From Capsicum annuum (Eukaryota > Streptophyta > Magnoliopsida > Solanales > Solanaceae), in assembly GCF_002878395.1 (NCBI RefSeq), contig NC_061115.1:210501441-210565440 (forward strand): a stretch of DNA of 64,000 nt, read 5' to 3'. Numbering within the stretch: position 1 is the stretch's first letter; each line of letters starts with the position of its first letter. A model generated the notes under the pieces. It had not been told where the DNA came from and did not search any database. It saw only the letters and a list, made by a program, of their open reading frames with translations. The position numbers and the translations under genes were made by a program. Positions 34,301 through 46,040 of this stretch are shown here, piece after piece.

Positions 34301-35028
34301 TAGGAGTGTTTGGCAATTTAAAAATTTACTTAAAAAAAAATTAATTTTGACTTTTTATAAGCCAAAAATTAGAAGTTGGTCATTACCTACTTATCCTTTT
34401 TAGCTTATAATCTATTAAAAGTTGACCAAGTAAATAACTTTTGTATCCCTTATAATTTTCACTTATTCCAAAATTACCCTCTTGTAGTCTATTTGATTTT
34501 TTTAGCTTATAATCCATTAATGTTTGTATTAATTAAACATTTCTACTTTTTGTATTTATGACAAATTTAACTCTAGTCATATTAATACTTCTTTTGTATG
34601 AAAATTCTAATTTATGAAATATGGTGTTTATGTATTATTCCCCTTCATTAATAGAATATTTTAAATTTGAACAATTATTATTGTACAACATATGAATTTC
34701 TCTAAGAAAAAAACTCACCAACCAAGATATATGGAGAACACTCACTGAAGATATACAACTTCATGAAATGATTCATGTGTATTTGACAACGCAACGTTCG
34801 TATTCGACAATGTTTTAATAGTGATATAGTCATTACTCAATCAACGAGTAATATATTTTTTAATTAAGAGTCGTTTTAGCAAACAAATAGTATCATTTAT
34901 GACCAGCTATTTATCTATTAATGTAGTTATAATGATTAATAACATATATATTTTGTTTGATAATTTAAACTCTTTTAACCAAGAAAAAAAGATTTTTTTA
35001 GCGTACAAATTTAATAGTCATTCATGAA

Positions 35029-35087
<59 letters not shown>

Positions 35088-36029
35088 TGCAACTGTATGA
35101 TAAACGTTGATAAATGTCTCCTAGACATTATTTATGAAATTGCATCACTATGTGCAATGTTATCAAAAGTGGCTGGAAAAAATGGCTGCATAAAATTTGT
35201 CTTTAAAATAAAAATTAATATATATATAAACACTAAATTCGAATATTATATTAACAATATATATATATATATATTGAAATTGAATTAAAAATATATATAT
35301 TAATTTTAATTTGAATCATTTTAAAAATAAAAATTAATAATAATCAACTCTACATATTGTTAACAACTTTAAGGTTATTTTTGACATTTTGACAAAAAAA
35401 GTGCTTAACAGCACTAGTTTACCCACACACATCAACAATTTTTTTTCAGTTTCAGCACTTTTATCCAAACATATAACTGCTTATTTTTAAAATAAGTTTC
35501 AACACTTTTAAAGAACTTTTTAAAAGCCATTTTTTTTTTCCAGCTTATCAAAATGGGCTCTAAAGAGCCAAATGCATATTTAACAAATAACGAATAGAGT
35601 GTCTACACTCCATAATACCATCTCAAAGATAAGGTAGAAAAACTGTTTTCGATAAATTTTCTACTCAAAAAAAAATACAATCCAAAATATTGTACTTATT
35701 AACAAATTATTCTTTAGTTCATGTCGTTCTCTATCTTTTTAGAAGCTAAAATTATTTTTTTTTGAATCAGATGAAGTATTTAAAAGCAAGTACTTCGCTA
35801 CCAAAAGAAAGTTTCGTTCTTGGATACTTATTTCATTTGCTTGTACTTATCATATTTTGGAGTGCACACTTATTAAGAAAAATAAGTAATAATATGATTA
35901 TTTTATCATAATATTTTTATTACATGATGTTTATTATTCGCGTATTAAAATTAATTTGGAGAAAAAGTAATCAAGGCTAAGGCCAAAATAGAAAAATTTA
36001 AGTTATCATTTTGTGATATATCAAAGGCA
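34301..36029. other. AT-rich intergenic DNA with possible decayed MITE parts
   Basis: No gene. A GTGTTTGGCAATTT start near 34308 and TATCCAAACATATAAC-type words near 35462-35480 look like ends of decayed MITEs but were not paired with confidence. The long (AT)n at 35033-35082 lies between. Confidence 0.35.
35033..35082. repeat. (AT)n microsatellite
   Basis: About 25 uninterrupted AT units. Further AT runs follow at 35220-35300. Confidence 0.9.
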
Positions 36030-36031
36030 AA

Positions 36032-37335
36032 ATGACTTCATGGACCCTTATACTATGTCGGTTTTGTAATGTGGATACTCCTACTTATATGTTTGTCATT
36101 TGAACCCCTTAATTTAATAAAACTCAATATTTTAAACCCTTTGACCGTTGATCGGATCTATGTGGCATTAAAATTGCTGAGTAGGATATGACGCGTATAG
36201 ACACGCGTGTATGAGCGAGTGAAAGCAATATATTTATATTAAAATAATATTATTATTATTTTTAAAAAGATCTTTTTTCCTTCGTCTTTTAAAATTTAAA
36301 AATATTTTTAAAAAATAAAAAATAATATTTTTTTTTCTTTTTTTAAGAAAAGGCACCCTCCCCAGACACCCTCCTTCACGTCCAGCACCCCCTAGCCCCC
36401 TCCCCCACTTCCAGAACCCCCACCCCACCCCCAGCCCTGTCCAGCACCCCCAGCCCCCCTCCTCCGAGTTCAGCAACACCCCCAGTCCCCTCCCCCAAGT
36501 CCAGCACCCCCACCTCAGCCTCGTCCAGCACCCCCAGCACCACCTACAACCCTTCCCCCACACCCTTCCTTCGTACCAGCCACCCCCAAATGCACCAGTC
36601 CCCACCCACCTACAGCCCTCTCTACCCCCTTCCTTCACAGCAGCCAACCCTCACCCTCCAATGCACCAGCCTCCCCTCCCCCCAAACTAAAAAAAACCTT
36701 GACTCACTTTTTATTTTATTTTTTTAATTTTTCCTCTCTATTTAAATCTTTTCATTTTTTTTTGAATTAAAATTTAAATTTAAATTTAAATTTTTTTAAA
36801 TTATTTTTGGGGGATTAAAATTTAAATTTGATTTGAAAGTGAGTATAGTGGATATTGAAAAATTAGTGAATTTCATGAATAAACTTGAAAAACCTTAAAG
36901 TTTTTGTGAATTTGTTAAAGATATTCAAATTTAAAAATAAAAAATTCATTATGTTTATATGAATTTATAGTTAAAAATTTTAATTAGTTGAAGAAAATTT
37001 TTAATTATTTAGAATGAATTTGACGTTTAATTTGTGAGCAAAAATAAAATATGATTATTTAAATTTTTTATAATTTATAAAATAAATTATTTAATTAAAT
37101 TTATTTTAATATTTGATTTCTTATGTAGCATTTTAAAAATGACATGAAATTTAATGTAATACCTGAAAATGACATGGAAGCTAACGTGGCAGCTGATGTG
37201 GGGTGAGTGTGTTACACACACCAAAATAGTATTTAAAATATTATTTTTAATGAGTTTAAGGATTCAGATGACAAACATATAAGTAGGAGTATTTACATTA
37301 CAAAACGGACATAATGTAAGAGTCCATCAAGCCAT
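36032..37335. mobile_element. Mutator-like non-autonomous element with ~100-bp inverted repeats
   Basis: The left arm ATGACTTCATGGACCCTTAT, continuing with GTAATGTGGATACTCCTACT and TATATGTTTGTCAT, matches, inverted, the right arm ATGGCTTGATGGACTCTTAC, GTAATGTAAATACTCCTACT, TATATGTTTGTCAT. Similarity continues for about 100 bp and resumes weakly inside. Long inverted repeats without coding capacity fit a Mutator-like MITE. No 9-11-bp target duplication was seen. The interior has a striking C-rich tract. Confidence 0.75.
36350..36690. repeat. C-rich (CCAGCACCCCC) low-complexity tract
   Basis: Imperfect repeats of GTCCAGCACCCCCAGCCCC-like words over about 340 bp, strongly C-rich on the plus strand. 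The Gly/Trp-rich open frame on the minus strand (36647-36234) arises from this composition and is not taken as a gene. Confidence 0.7.
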
Positions 37336-37410
37336 TTATAATAAGTAAAATAAAATTTTAATAGAAAAATAAGTGACAAATAAAAATAATTGGGGAATTG
37401 GTTGGTTGAT

Positions 37411-37449
37411 TTGGGGTGGGGTGGGGTGGGTGCGCGGGCGGGCGGGCAG
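37411..37449. repeat. G-rich tandem (GGGTGG / GGGCGGGC) tract
   Basis: GGGGTGGGGTGGGGTGGGTG is followed by CGCGGGCGGGCGGGCAGC. Several runs of three or more G in close spacing make a G-quadruplex plausible. It lies between two transposons. Confidence 0.75.
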
Positions 37450-38092
37450 CATTTAGAGATTATTTAACAAAATGCATATTTATATACAAAGGGGTAATGA
37501 TATCTCGGAGGCGGAGCTGGGTTTTTGATAGGGGGTTTATCCAAATCTTCTTTAATGAAAAAATATATTATTTATATATAATTAAAATTAATTTTTATGT
37601 ATCTATAATAAATGTTGAACCTTCCGCAACTAGATTTATTTTAAATATTAAACGGGTCAAAATTATTTTCTCTACCCAACTTTGTCTTAAAGATCAAACT
37701 CCTCCCTCAATTTTGAATAATAATCATACTCCCCCTTTATCTTAATTGACTTTTTAAAATTTCTATTTTACCCTTTATCATCAATTTTTTATTCTTTTTT
37801 TTTTTAACTTCTTTAAAATCATCATACTTTCATTTTGAAAAAAAATTCATTTAACAATATTTTCATAAAAAAATAAACAATATCTTCTAGGGAAAAAAAA
37901 GTAAGAAATACGAATTAAGTATATAAGCAAATGATGATCTTTATGAAGTAAATTGGCAAAATAAGAAAATTAGTTTTATTAATAATAATCAAAACTATAA
38001 TATTTATTTGACAAGTGAAAATAGTAAGTAATTCTAATTTTATAAACATATTTCAATGCAGAAATACAAACAATAAACGAAAGAGATAAGCC

Positions 38093-38398
38093 TCTAGTAT
38101 CACCCCGAACTATGTTCAAAGTTGTTACGACACACTTCAACTTTACAGGGGTCCTATTATCCACTGAACTCAAATTTAACGTAATTTTTGTCATTTTTTT
38201 GTGTTAATGTGGCACCTTTATTATATAAAATGGAGCCCACATTAAAGGTATCACGCCATCTAAAATGATTGACGAAAGGTATCACGTTAGCTAAAAAGAT
38301 TGACAAAAATACACTAAAATTTAGTTTAAGGGGTAATAGGACCCCCGTGAAATTGACGTGTGTCGTAATAAATTTGGTCATAGTTCGGGGGTACTAGA
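38093..38398. mobile_element. MITE with ~75-bp inverted repeats
   Basis: The left arm TCTAGTATCACCCCGAACTA, later TTACGACACACTTCAACTTT and GGGGTCCTATTA, matches, inverted, the right arm TCTAGTACCCCCGAACTATG, TTACGACACACGTCAATTTC, GGGGTCCTATTA. The middle has a repeated AAAGGTATCACG word. The two short minus-strand frames are inside the repeat. Confidence 0.78.
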
Positions 38399-38849
38399 TA
38401 TTTTTCTCGAATAAAAATAAGGTCAAATTTTAAAGATTGTATTTATTTATATAAATTACAAAATATGTAATACTCTATTAATGACAATCACATCTTATTT
38501 ACTAATATAGACAATAGATAATATCATTTCTTATCACTTGATCCTCATACTAAAAATGGATGTTTTAATTTATATGCTCAATTTGTGAAATCAAGAGAAT
38601 TGTATTATATTTTTTTCTACTCTTTAATGTTAAATAACTATATAAAGTAACAGTATAAACAAATTTAAAATTTCAAATTATCATTAATAAGGTTAATTTA
38701 ACAAAATATATCTCTAAGTAAAATTTTTTTAAGGATTGTATTATATTAACAAAAAGTTAAGTAATACGAAACAAATTTAGTAAGAGAGTGATAAAACACG
38801 AAAATATACGCACATGCATGTACATACATATGTATATACACACACTTAG

Positions 38850-39065
38850 GGGTGGATTGTTTGAAAATAAGTTATTCCGGGATTAGTTATTATAAAATAA
38901 GTTGTACTAACATATATGCGTGATAACTTATCTCATCACTATGGTATAAATGGTGCGATAAATAATTTTGAGACTACCTAATACATCTAATTAAACGCAG
39001 GATAAATAATCATAAATTTTATCTCCGAATTATTATAATTATACCTCACACCAAACGACTCTTTA
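38850..39065. mobile_element. small MITE-like element
   Basis: The left side GGATTGTTTGAAAATAAGTT with ATTCCGGGATTAGTTATTAT pairs loosely, inverted, with the right side GAGTCGTTTGGTGTGAGG and TAATAATTCGGAGATAAA. This is the shape of the common GTTTGG..ATAAGTTATCCCGGGAT MITE. Diverged. Confidence 0.5.
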
Positions 39066-39382
39066 ATACATATAATACTAAAATAACTATCTTAAAAAAT
39101 GACATTAATTTTTTGATAAATTTATAAAAAGTATTAATTTGCTTATAAAGTTAATAAACTTAAATAAAATGTCACAAATATTTATGTTAAAAAAAATATT
39201 TATTACATATAATATAAAAAGATATTACATAAATATATGATTAAAATTATAAGGATAAAATGGACATTCATTGAAATAAAAAGAGGAATATAATTATTAT
39301 TTAATGTTGAAGAAAAAATTTGACTTTTTAATTAAAATTGAGGGGTAAAAACCTCTTTGATTGAAATTCTGGCTCCACCTCA

Positions 39383-39861
39383 AAATATCGCCCTCGCTGG
39401 CTCGCATGAAACAAATTGGCTAGCGTGGATATTTAGAGAACATAAAGACACATTCATCACTTTGTTCAGTGTTGGCTTGGAAAGCTGACTAACAAAACTG
39501 TGTGTGAGAATAATTGAAGAGTACCCTCAAAAGTAATATTGGAATGGTTAATATTTCTTCATCTTTCATTAAAAGTTTTAGAATTGATTATCGATAGAAA
39601 GCCATCTTTGAAAGGATGCATGTTATGCTCAGAAAGAAAATTCTCAGTATGAATTTGAATTAGTCAAACTCAAACTCAAACTCAAACTTCAAACATGTAC
39701 TAATGAATTTAAAATATGAAGACGTAAATATACAAAGAAGTTGAAGGAGTGTTTGACATCTACTATATACACATAAAGAATAATTTTAATTATATTTAAA
39801 TAAAATTTCAAAAACAGTCACTCTACCTCTAAGATATAGTGATAAGATTTGCGTACAATCA
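39383..39861. other. spacer, no gene
   Basis: AT-rich sequence with a short AACTCAAACTCAAACTCAAA tandem near 39666-39685 and, from 39808, a diverged SINE-type piece (CAAAAACAGTCACTCTACCT, TTTGCGTACAATC). Confidence 0.4.
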
Positions 39862-40135
39862 GTGATAGTGGCAGAATCAGAATTTCTCACTAAATGTTGT
39901 TAAAATATAAAGAAGTAAATTCACGAAAAAACTAAAAGGTGTCTACATATATATGTTGATAAAATATATTTTTATTAGCTAATTGCACAATGTGATTTTT
40001 CGATATGTATATACATTCATAAAATATACTTTTCTTACCTAGCTGTACGATATAATTTTTGGCAAACGAATGTCAGTCGACACCCTCATACACATGTGAC
40101 TTTGCGTACGCTTCATCCTTTTCAGAATCATTGAA
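39862..40135. mobile_element. decayed hAT-like non-autonomous element
   Basis: The order GGCAGAATCAGAATTTCTCA, GTAAATTCACGAAAAAACTA, a TAAAATATA(T/C)TTTT(A/C)TTA repeat and GTCAGTCGACACCCTCATAC reproduces a common nightshade hAT-derived repeat. The right terminus (GACTTTGCGTACG) is altered. No coding capacity. Confidence 0.45.
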
Positions 40136-41140
40136 ACCCACTAGATATATTATTATTATTATTATATATCTAAAGAAAATTATTTTTTTCTGAAAAAAAT
40201 TTGAATAAATCACTTTAACCCTACGTAGACCCTTCATGTGACTCGAAAATGAATACCAAACATCAAAATGAGTTTTTTTCTACTTATCAAAATGAAAGAT
40301 CTCATCAAAGAGTCCGTACGGAAAAGAGAGGATATGTGAGGATGCCCTTCCAGTTCCCACTATCCCGTGTTCGCCGCTCTTTATCACACTTCCCTCTTTC
40401 CTATCAAATGTCACACATCTAGTATGTCTGAATTCACATCAAACATTAATTTAATTAATAGTATCATATTTTTAATTAAATTATATAAATTAAAATAGAA
40501 AGAATATTTTTTCATTTTGATTTTATACATTGAGAATGAAAGAGAAATTTAATAAATACTATCAAATTATGAATTCAGTTATTAATATAAGTATTAATTT
40601 AAGCACGCTGAAGGATCATCGGATTATGGATCAACCTCTCTTGAAAGCTATGGATTCAAAACATGAATGATAAATCATAAATTGAATCGTCGAATAAAAA
40701 AAAATGGATGTTCTTATAAAGCTTTGTATTGACTTATAATATTGAGTTGATGTTATAGAATTGTGGCTCCTTTTTTTCTTCAGAGTTGGGTTTAAAAGCA
40801 AGTTAAGAGTCCCACATGAAAATGAACCTTTGATCTCTTTTATGATTTAAATAATTTTTATTTTTAATAATCTAGTTATTATGACTATAATTAGATTCAA
40901 TATTGATTTCTTTAACGTGAAGAACATTTCTATGGTCCAGTATAGACATCTAGTAGGTAAGAATTTGAAGTTAGGCAGGGAGTAATTGAGTTTCAGATAA
41001 AGACTATAGCTTCTTGCACAACTGTATTTGGATTAGACTTGTGTTGACGTTTTCATTAGCTGGCTCTACCTCGGATTTCACATTTTTTTATCATCAACAT
41101 TACTGGCCATTCTTGAAATAATTAGTAAAATTACTGTTAT
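40136..41140. other. intergenic DNA, nothing recognised
   Basis: AT-rich sequence without a supported gene, inverted termini or tandem repeat. No long open frame. Confidence 0.35.
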
Positions 41141-41466
41141 GTAATTAGGAGATTATAAATTTAAGTCGTGAAAATAGTTTATAGTAAAAAATGTAAAGTT
41201 AGGTTGTCTATAACAGATCGTCTTGATTTGATCCTGAATATAATAGAAATTTTAGAGCACAGAACTCTTCTTTAATATTACTCTGCTATACCCTCTTTAT
41301 GTACATTTCAATATAATTTCTTTTTATCTATTAGAAAATAGTGTTATATTTTTAGTGAACCTTCTTGATTAGGAGGTTATGAATTCAAGCCGTGAAAATA
41401 GTTTCTAACAGAAAATGCGAAGTTAGATTGTCTACAATAGACCTTCTTGATTCAGCTCCCGAATAT
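41141..41466 (+). repeat. two tandem diverged tRNA-type SINE fragments
   Basis: Copy 1 (about 41145-41235) and copy 2 (about 41370-41465) share AGGAG(A/G)TTATAAATT-like starts, AA(G)CCGTGAAAATAGTTT, AATGCGAAGTTAGATTGTCT and ACAATAGACCTTCTTGAT words. In copy 2 GGTTATGAATTCAAGCC resembles a Pol III B box. A TTTAATATTACTCTG..TTTTATCT block sits between them and recurs at 41850-41945. The whole looks like a local duplication. Confidence 0.5.
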
Positions 41467-41816
41467 CAGGGACGGCTCTACCCTTTCGGAAAAAGAGCAG
41501 CCGCGTAAGGTCCCAAATATGAGGTGTCTCATTTTCTTTTTTAATAATAATAGATTATGTATTTAAAAAATATTAAATACTATTTTTAGAAAAAATAAAC
41601 ATTTTATATAAAAGAAATTTAGAAGGTGTTTGATATATTTAGTCTAGAGTACTATGTCTTAAGAATTTAATATATTGATATTATAAATTAAAAAGATTTA
41701 TCATAAGAAATCAATTATATAATATTGAAAATAAATTTATTAATTTTTTTAATAAACTTAAGGCCTTCGTTCAATTTTGACATTAGACCACGAACTTATT
41801 TGAGCCGCCCTATGCA
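41467..41816. mobile_element. non-autonomous hAT-like MITE
   Basis: The left end CAGGGACGGCTCTACCCTTT and the right end, on the other strand, CATAGGGCGGCTCAAATAAG are an inverted pair of the CAGGGGCGGCTCTA type. AAGGTCC and AAGGCC words lie inside each end. The interior is AT-rich. Confidence 0.5.
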
Positions 41817-41970
41817 GTATAATCAAAACTTTAATGGAGAGAACTATCCTTTTAATATTACTCCGTTGTAAGCTCTTTCTGTACATTATGACATACTTCT
41901 TTTTATCTTTTCTGAAAATAATGTCATATTTCTCTAAAGTTTTACTTCTAACATTTCTTAATATTATTTT

Positions 41971-43537
41971 AACGAAAAAGGGTCAGAAATATCCTTCGAC
42001 TATTGAAATTGGCTAAAAAATATCCTTCATTTATCCATTGGGCCAAAAATATCCCTCCATCCACTTTTATGACTCAAATATACCCTCACAATTAACAAAA
42101 AAATTTAAATCATAATTATAAATCCTATTAAACAAATGGCAACTTTTAATTGGTTGTAAATTAAATTATGGTTAATTTTCTATTATATTTTTGTCAAATG
42201 AAGGTCGAAGGCTTGACTGGTGTTCCTGTGCTATGTTTCACTTCAAGTGCTGTTGTCGCCATTTTCACAAATATACCTGTATGTCTTCTGCTGGTCTCAT
42301 GAGATTGTATTTTATTCCGACTACTTAAGTTTCTAACAGATAATGCATTAATGCAGCTTCTTTTTAACTGGCATGAACAGAAGATAAATAGTATTTGTAT
42401 ATCTCTTTTCATGGATTTGTATTATTTTATAGGTACTCTTTATAACGTGTCCTTATTGAAAGCTACAGCTGGATTTGAGTGAAAATTTCATGAACTAAAC
42501 ATGGTGGAAGAAACCAATTTAACAATCAGTTGCACCTCTGATAATGTTATATAATTGTGTTGATGTCGTAAAGTTTGAGCTGGTATGAGATGTCTCTCTA
42601 GATGCTCTCAACAAATGTTGGGGGAGCTACAGTAAGACTTAACATAAGAGTTGCAATGGGACATACCAGATATTTCTATAAAAAATTGTGACATGATTGA
42701 GAAGGGACTTGGCAAAGGTGCATCAAGATATTGCCTTCCTCCCTTCTAGTTTAGCAATATCATAGTATCTGCTTTTCTCCCTAGACCCCACTTGTGGGAT
42801 TACACTGGTTACGTTCTTATTGCTGCTCGTATGATAAATTACATCTATCTTCCTTGTATTGGGTTACGGTAATCGGTATGTGGACTCCAATTACTACTTT
42901 AACCAAGAATACAAGTAGCTTGGCTACTACATATTTGGGGATTGGTGGGGTGGGGGAACTAATCTAACAATGTAGTTCTTTCCTACAATTAGAGTTTCGT
43001 TCACAAAGGGAGAAAACTTTCTAATTCTCTGTTACCTGACCAAAATATTTTCCAGGCTCTTTTGTACCTTTAACGTTTGTCAACCTCACACGATAGGTGC
43101 TCTGTTCTTAAAATAATGAGTTGGAATCTTATCTTGCTTATCCTATGGCAATTTTCCCTTGATGCAGGCAACTTATGTCTGTGATATATTCTTGGAGGTA
43201 AACTTGATGGTTCTAGCTGAACCAAAGAGGCATTTATACAGTTACTGTCTGAGTTATCTATTTGACCTGCAAGCTATAGTTGTTGTACTTTGAATTATTA
43301 CTGATGTTTCCTGTGTGTTTTTGCATAGAAATTTTAATTAATTTAATTTACAACAAATAAAAAGTTGACACTTGTTTAGTAGGACTTCTAATTATGGTTT
43401 AAAATAATTCTGTTAACTGTGAGGGTATATTTGAGCCACAAAGGTGGATAGAGGGGTATTTTTGGTCCAATAGACAAACGAAGGGTATTCTTGAGCCAAT
43501 TTCAATAGTTGAAGGGTATTTCTGACCTTTTTCCGTT
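41971..43537. mobile_element. 1.57-kb element with ~200-bp inverted repeats and non-repeated interior
   Basis: The left arm (about 41971-42180) AACGAAAAAGGGTCAGAAAT, then ACTATTGAAATTGGCT, matches, inverted, the right arm (about 43330-43537) AACGGAAAAAGGTCAGAAAT, then ACTATTGAAATTGGCT; both include AAATATACCCTCACA. ATTTT flanks both ends (41966-41970 and 43538-43542), possibly a duplication though AT-rich. The interior (42190-43320) is less AT-rich, looks like transcribed host sequence rather than MITE filler, and contains a SINE tail. A Pack-MULE-like capture is possible but no donor gene was recognised. Confidence 0.65.
42770..42850 (+). mobile_element. SINE 3' tail inside the long-inverted-repeat element
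   Basis: AGACCCCACTTGTGGGATTA with ACACTGGTTACG and a TTATTGCTGCTCG end is a well-preserved 3' segment of the nightshade SINE; the upstream part is absent or highly diverged. Confidence 0.6.
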
Positions 43538-43599
43538 ATTTTAAAGACATTATGTTACAGGAATGATATTATAGGTTTTCATACCACAATATTTCAATT

Positions 43600-43601
<2 letters not shown>

Positions 43602-43630
<29 letters not shown>
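43602..43630. repeat. (AT)n microsatellite before copia-3
   Basis: About 14 AT units directly upstream of the 5' LTR of copia-3. Confidence 0.85.
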
Positions 43631-43634
<4 letters not shown>

Positions 43635-43638
43635 ATTT

Positions 43639-43898
43639 TGTTATAAAAGTATTTACATCATAGTGAATGTCTATCAAGAATATAGATAAGATCTATCAAG
43701 ATATAATAAGATCTATCAAGATCTAGTTGATATCTATCAGACTTTGAAGTATCTGTCTTTCAGTCAGAAACAAGGAGTATTTTCTCAAAGGTTTTGTTCA
43801 TTGTATCCTCAATCTTATAATCTCCTATCCCTCACGAGAAATAAAGAAGCCTTCTCTCTCTATGTATTCTTGTTATTCTTACTTTATATTTCATAACA
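43639..43898 (+). repeat. 5' LTR of copia-3
   Basis: It begins TGTTATAAAAGTATTTACAT and ends TTTCATAACA. It carries repeated AAGATCTATCAAGAT words and CACGAGAAATAAAGAAG near the end. The short interval after TATTTTC lacks the CCTATAAATAAAGGC segment present in the 3' LTR, so its TATA region is deleted. Confidence 0.82.
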
Positions 43899-43916
43899 CG
43901 TTATCAACACGAGTCT
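43899..43916 (+). other. primer binding region of copia-3
   Basis: CGTTATCAACACGAGTC follows the LTR. The TTATCA(A/G)CACGAG form is shared by many plant copia elements with TAACACGTTATC junctions; the exact priming tRNA is not assigned here. Confidence 0.6.
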
Positions 43917-44679
43917 CTAATAATTGAGTAATTGATCACTAGTCGCCGAATGCTTTCTCTCCACTGCGTGCTCCAAAAAAGTAAAACACAAAATTAAGGT
44001 ACGATATGCAATTAATAAATGGTAAGATGGATTGCCCACTCACAAGAATAAAATACTAATAATATGTTGCCATCACATTGGTTCTAGTTGATTTTTAAAG
44101 TTTGTTTAAAGTTTGGACTATTATGTCACTAATCGAGGATAACATGGTGGATTGAATAATCATCACACCAAAAAGAAATCAGGATAGAGTCCTAATGCAT
44201 CATGATGAAGATGTTGGGTTTAAGTCCGATCAATTTATGCCTAAGACGTATTTATATGGATAAAATATTGAGTTTGAATCTCAAAGCACCATACTGATTA
44301 TATTATGATGGCTAAGGTAAAATAATGGGTATTTGGTGAAAAGTCATGAAATCTGACCCATTGAACATGCTCCATTCCATGAAATGGATGTGGTAGCAAT
44401 ATATGATAAGTCTGAAATATGACATCTCACTTCATTCTTGAAGTGTATTTGGTAGCAGTGCATAATATGTCTGAAAGAAGACAAGTGATCGAATGCACGA
44501 ATATAAGCGTAGAGAGACAATATGATAATAATCATCAAAAGTGATAATATTTTTACATGCTTATTATGATTATAAGATATGTTTGAGAAAATTTCTCTAC
44601 AACCATATATATGCCTCGATTTACTCTTGAATTAGCAATATTTTAAAAGAGGCTATAAGCTATCAGAATTTGATAGGCT
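43917..44679 (+). pseudogene. 5' interior of copia-3 (leader and gag remains)
   Basis: No frame longer than about 60 codons remains and no gag motif can be named. Placement between LTR and the Athila-like insertion indicates leader plus decayed gag. Confidence 0.45.
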
Positions 44680-44684
44680 TAAGG

Positions 44685-46015
44685 TGATACGCCCAAATTA
44701 CAACTGTCGTTAGAAAGAGTAAGCGGTCTCTGTCAAATATAGAACCCAACTAGGTTGGGTGTCGAATCCCACAGGGAATACTGTGCTCACTAAGTATTGT
44801 AATCGTTACTGGACTATTAATAGAGGTTCCTGAATAAGGGGGTTTTGATTTGTAACTTATAAAGTAATTAATTGTAACAAGAGTATTCCAACGAATAATT
44901 CTCTTTGCAATTAGTAATTTAATGAGATTAAATAAACCAGGGATATGGTTACCAAAATACTAGCACAACTAGGGTTGTGAATCACTTAAGAGTTCCAATT
45001 AGCAAATTCAATTTGTTTCTCAACCTAAGTGGATAGATTATCCTCTAATTCTCTCAAACTCAAAGGATACATTGTTCTTTCAACCATTTTCTCATGTAAG
45101 CTAATCCTGTTAGGGCATTTGCCATTAATCCAAAGGTTAAAGTCCTTAGAATTCATGTAAACACTTCCTTTTTCCCAACAAACACTTTCCTTACAGACAA
45201 GTGATATTCTTGGGCTCACTTTTCAAGTTTGTAACCAAGAAAAGCCATTAAATTGAAGAAAGGTTTATACAATATCAGTTATTCATGGAACTCAATTTGA
45301 TTCATAACCCATAGATGATTTTCACATTAAGGATCCCATAACCCTAGTTATGGGAACTTAGCCACAAAATTTCATAAAAGAAGAAGAAATAATTCTTGTA
45401 TTATTCATAAATAGATTTAGAATTCACTTACTGTAATCTCAAGAATCAGTTCTTGAATCTTCAATAAAGAATTGAATGATTAACTTCCTCAAAGATATGC
45501 TTCAATCCCCAAAGTACTAGGTTACAACAAGTTTTTATGAAAAACTTGTAAAAGATAAAAAAGCTCATCCACTAACCCTAAAATTTAGTATTTATATGTT
45601 CCCAGGTAAAAAAGAATTTAAAATTTAAAATCATAAAAACCGCGTCCAAGTCGACGATCAAAGTGGTGGTCTGTCACTGAGTCCTTGGGGAGGCCATGTT
45701 CTGGATAAAGCCTGACGGTACACTTGGTGGTCCGTCGGAAGACTGACGGTCCACCATTTGGTCCGTCACTGAGTCCTTCGGGAGGCCATGCTCTGGTTTG
45801 GCCTGACGATCCATCTGGTGATCCGTCACAAGACTGACGATCCACCATTTTGACCGTCAAATTCCTTTTCTGCTACTTTTTTCAAGTTTCTTCTGTGGTT
45901 CACTCCTTTTCCCAAACACTAAAAAAAACTCATTAAATACCACTTTGGTTGCTTGAAAATATACAATTTTCCCAAGAAGATGATGCTAAATGTTCCTTCA
46001 AAAATCGAAACATCA
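44685..46015 (-). repeat. 3' LTR of the Athila-like element (left on the plus strand)
   Basis: Highly similar to the right LTR, with a ~40-bp gap near 45018 relative to it (the AAGAAGGGTTGAATCC segment at 56779). A two-unit 92-bp module with GACGGTCCACC words occupies about 45645-45860. A short open frame (45219-45025) also occurs in the other LTR and is not taken as a gene. Confidence 0.88.
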
Positions 46016-46040
46016 ACACCCTCAACTTAAGATAATTTCT
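46016..46040 (-). other. polypurine tract region of the Athila-like element
   Basis: On the minus strand GCTTGAGGACAAGAAATT leads to ATCTTAAGTTGAGGGTGTTG at the LTR edge. The CTTGAGGACAAG..AAGTTGGGGGTG arrangement is a usual landmark just before the 3' LTR of Athila-type elements. The tract itself is weakened (AGTTGAGGGTG). Confidence 0.6.

Larger units (their letters stand above)
37506..39382. mobile_element. non-autonomous hAT-like element carrying two nested MITEs
   Basis: The left end CGGAGGCGGAGCTGGGTTTT and the right end, on the other strand, TGAGGTGGAGCCAGAATTTC are an inverted pair of the CAGAGGCGGAGCCAGGATTT hAT type common in nightshades. Flanks GATATCTC and AATATCGC may be a decayed 8-bp duplication. 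There is no transposase. Two smaller inverted-repeat elements lie inside. Confidence 0.5.

Noticed and set aside
35033..35082. origin or regulatory AT element
   Set aside because: A simple AT microsatellite explains it; several similar runs occur in the window.
36234..36647. 137-codon minus-strand frame rich in Gly and Trp
   Set aside because: It is produced by the C-rich low-complexity tract, lies across a transposon interior and has no domain.
45025..45219. 64-codon minus-strand frame, repeated at 56823-57017
   Set aside because: The two copies are the two LTRs of one element; no domain, and similarity is explained by LTR identity.
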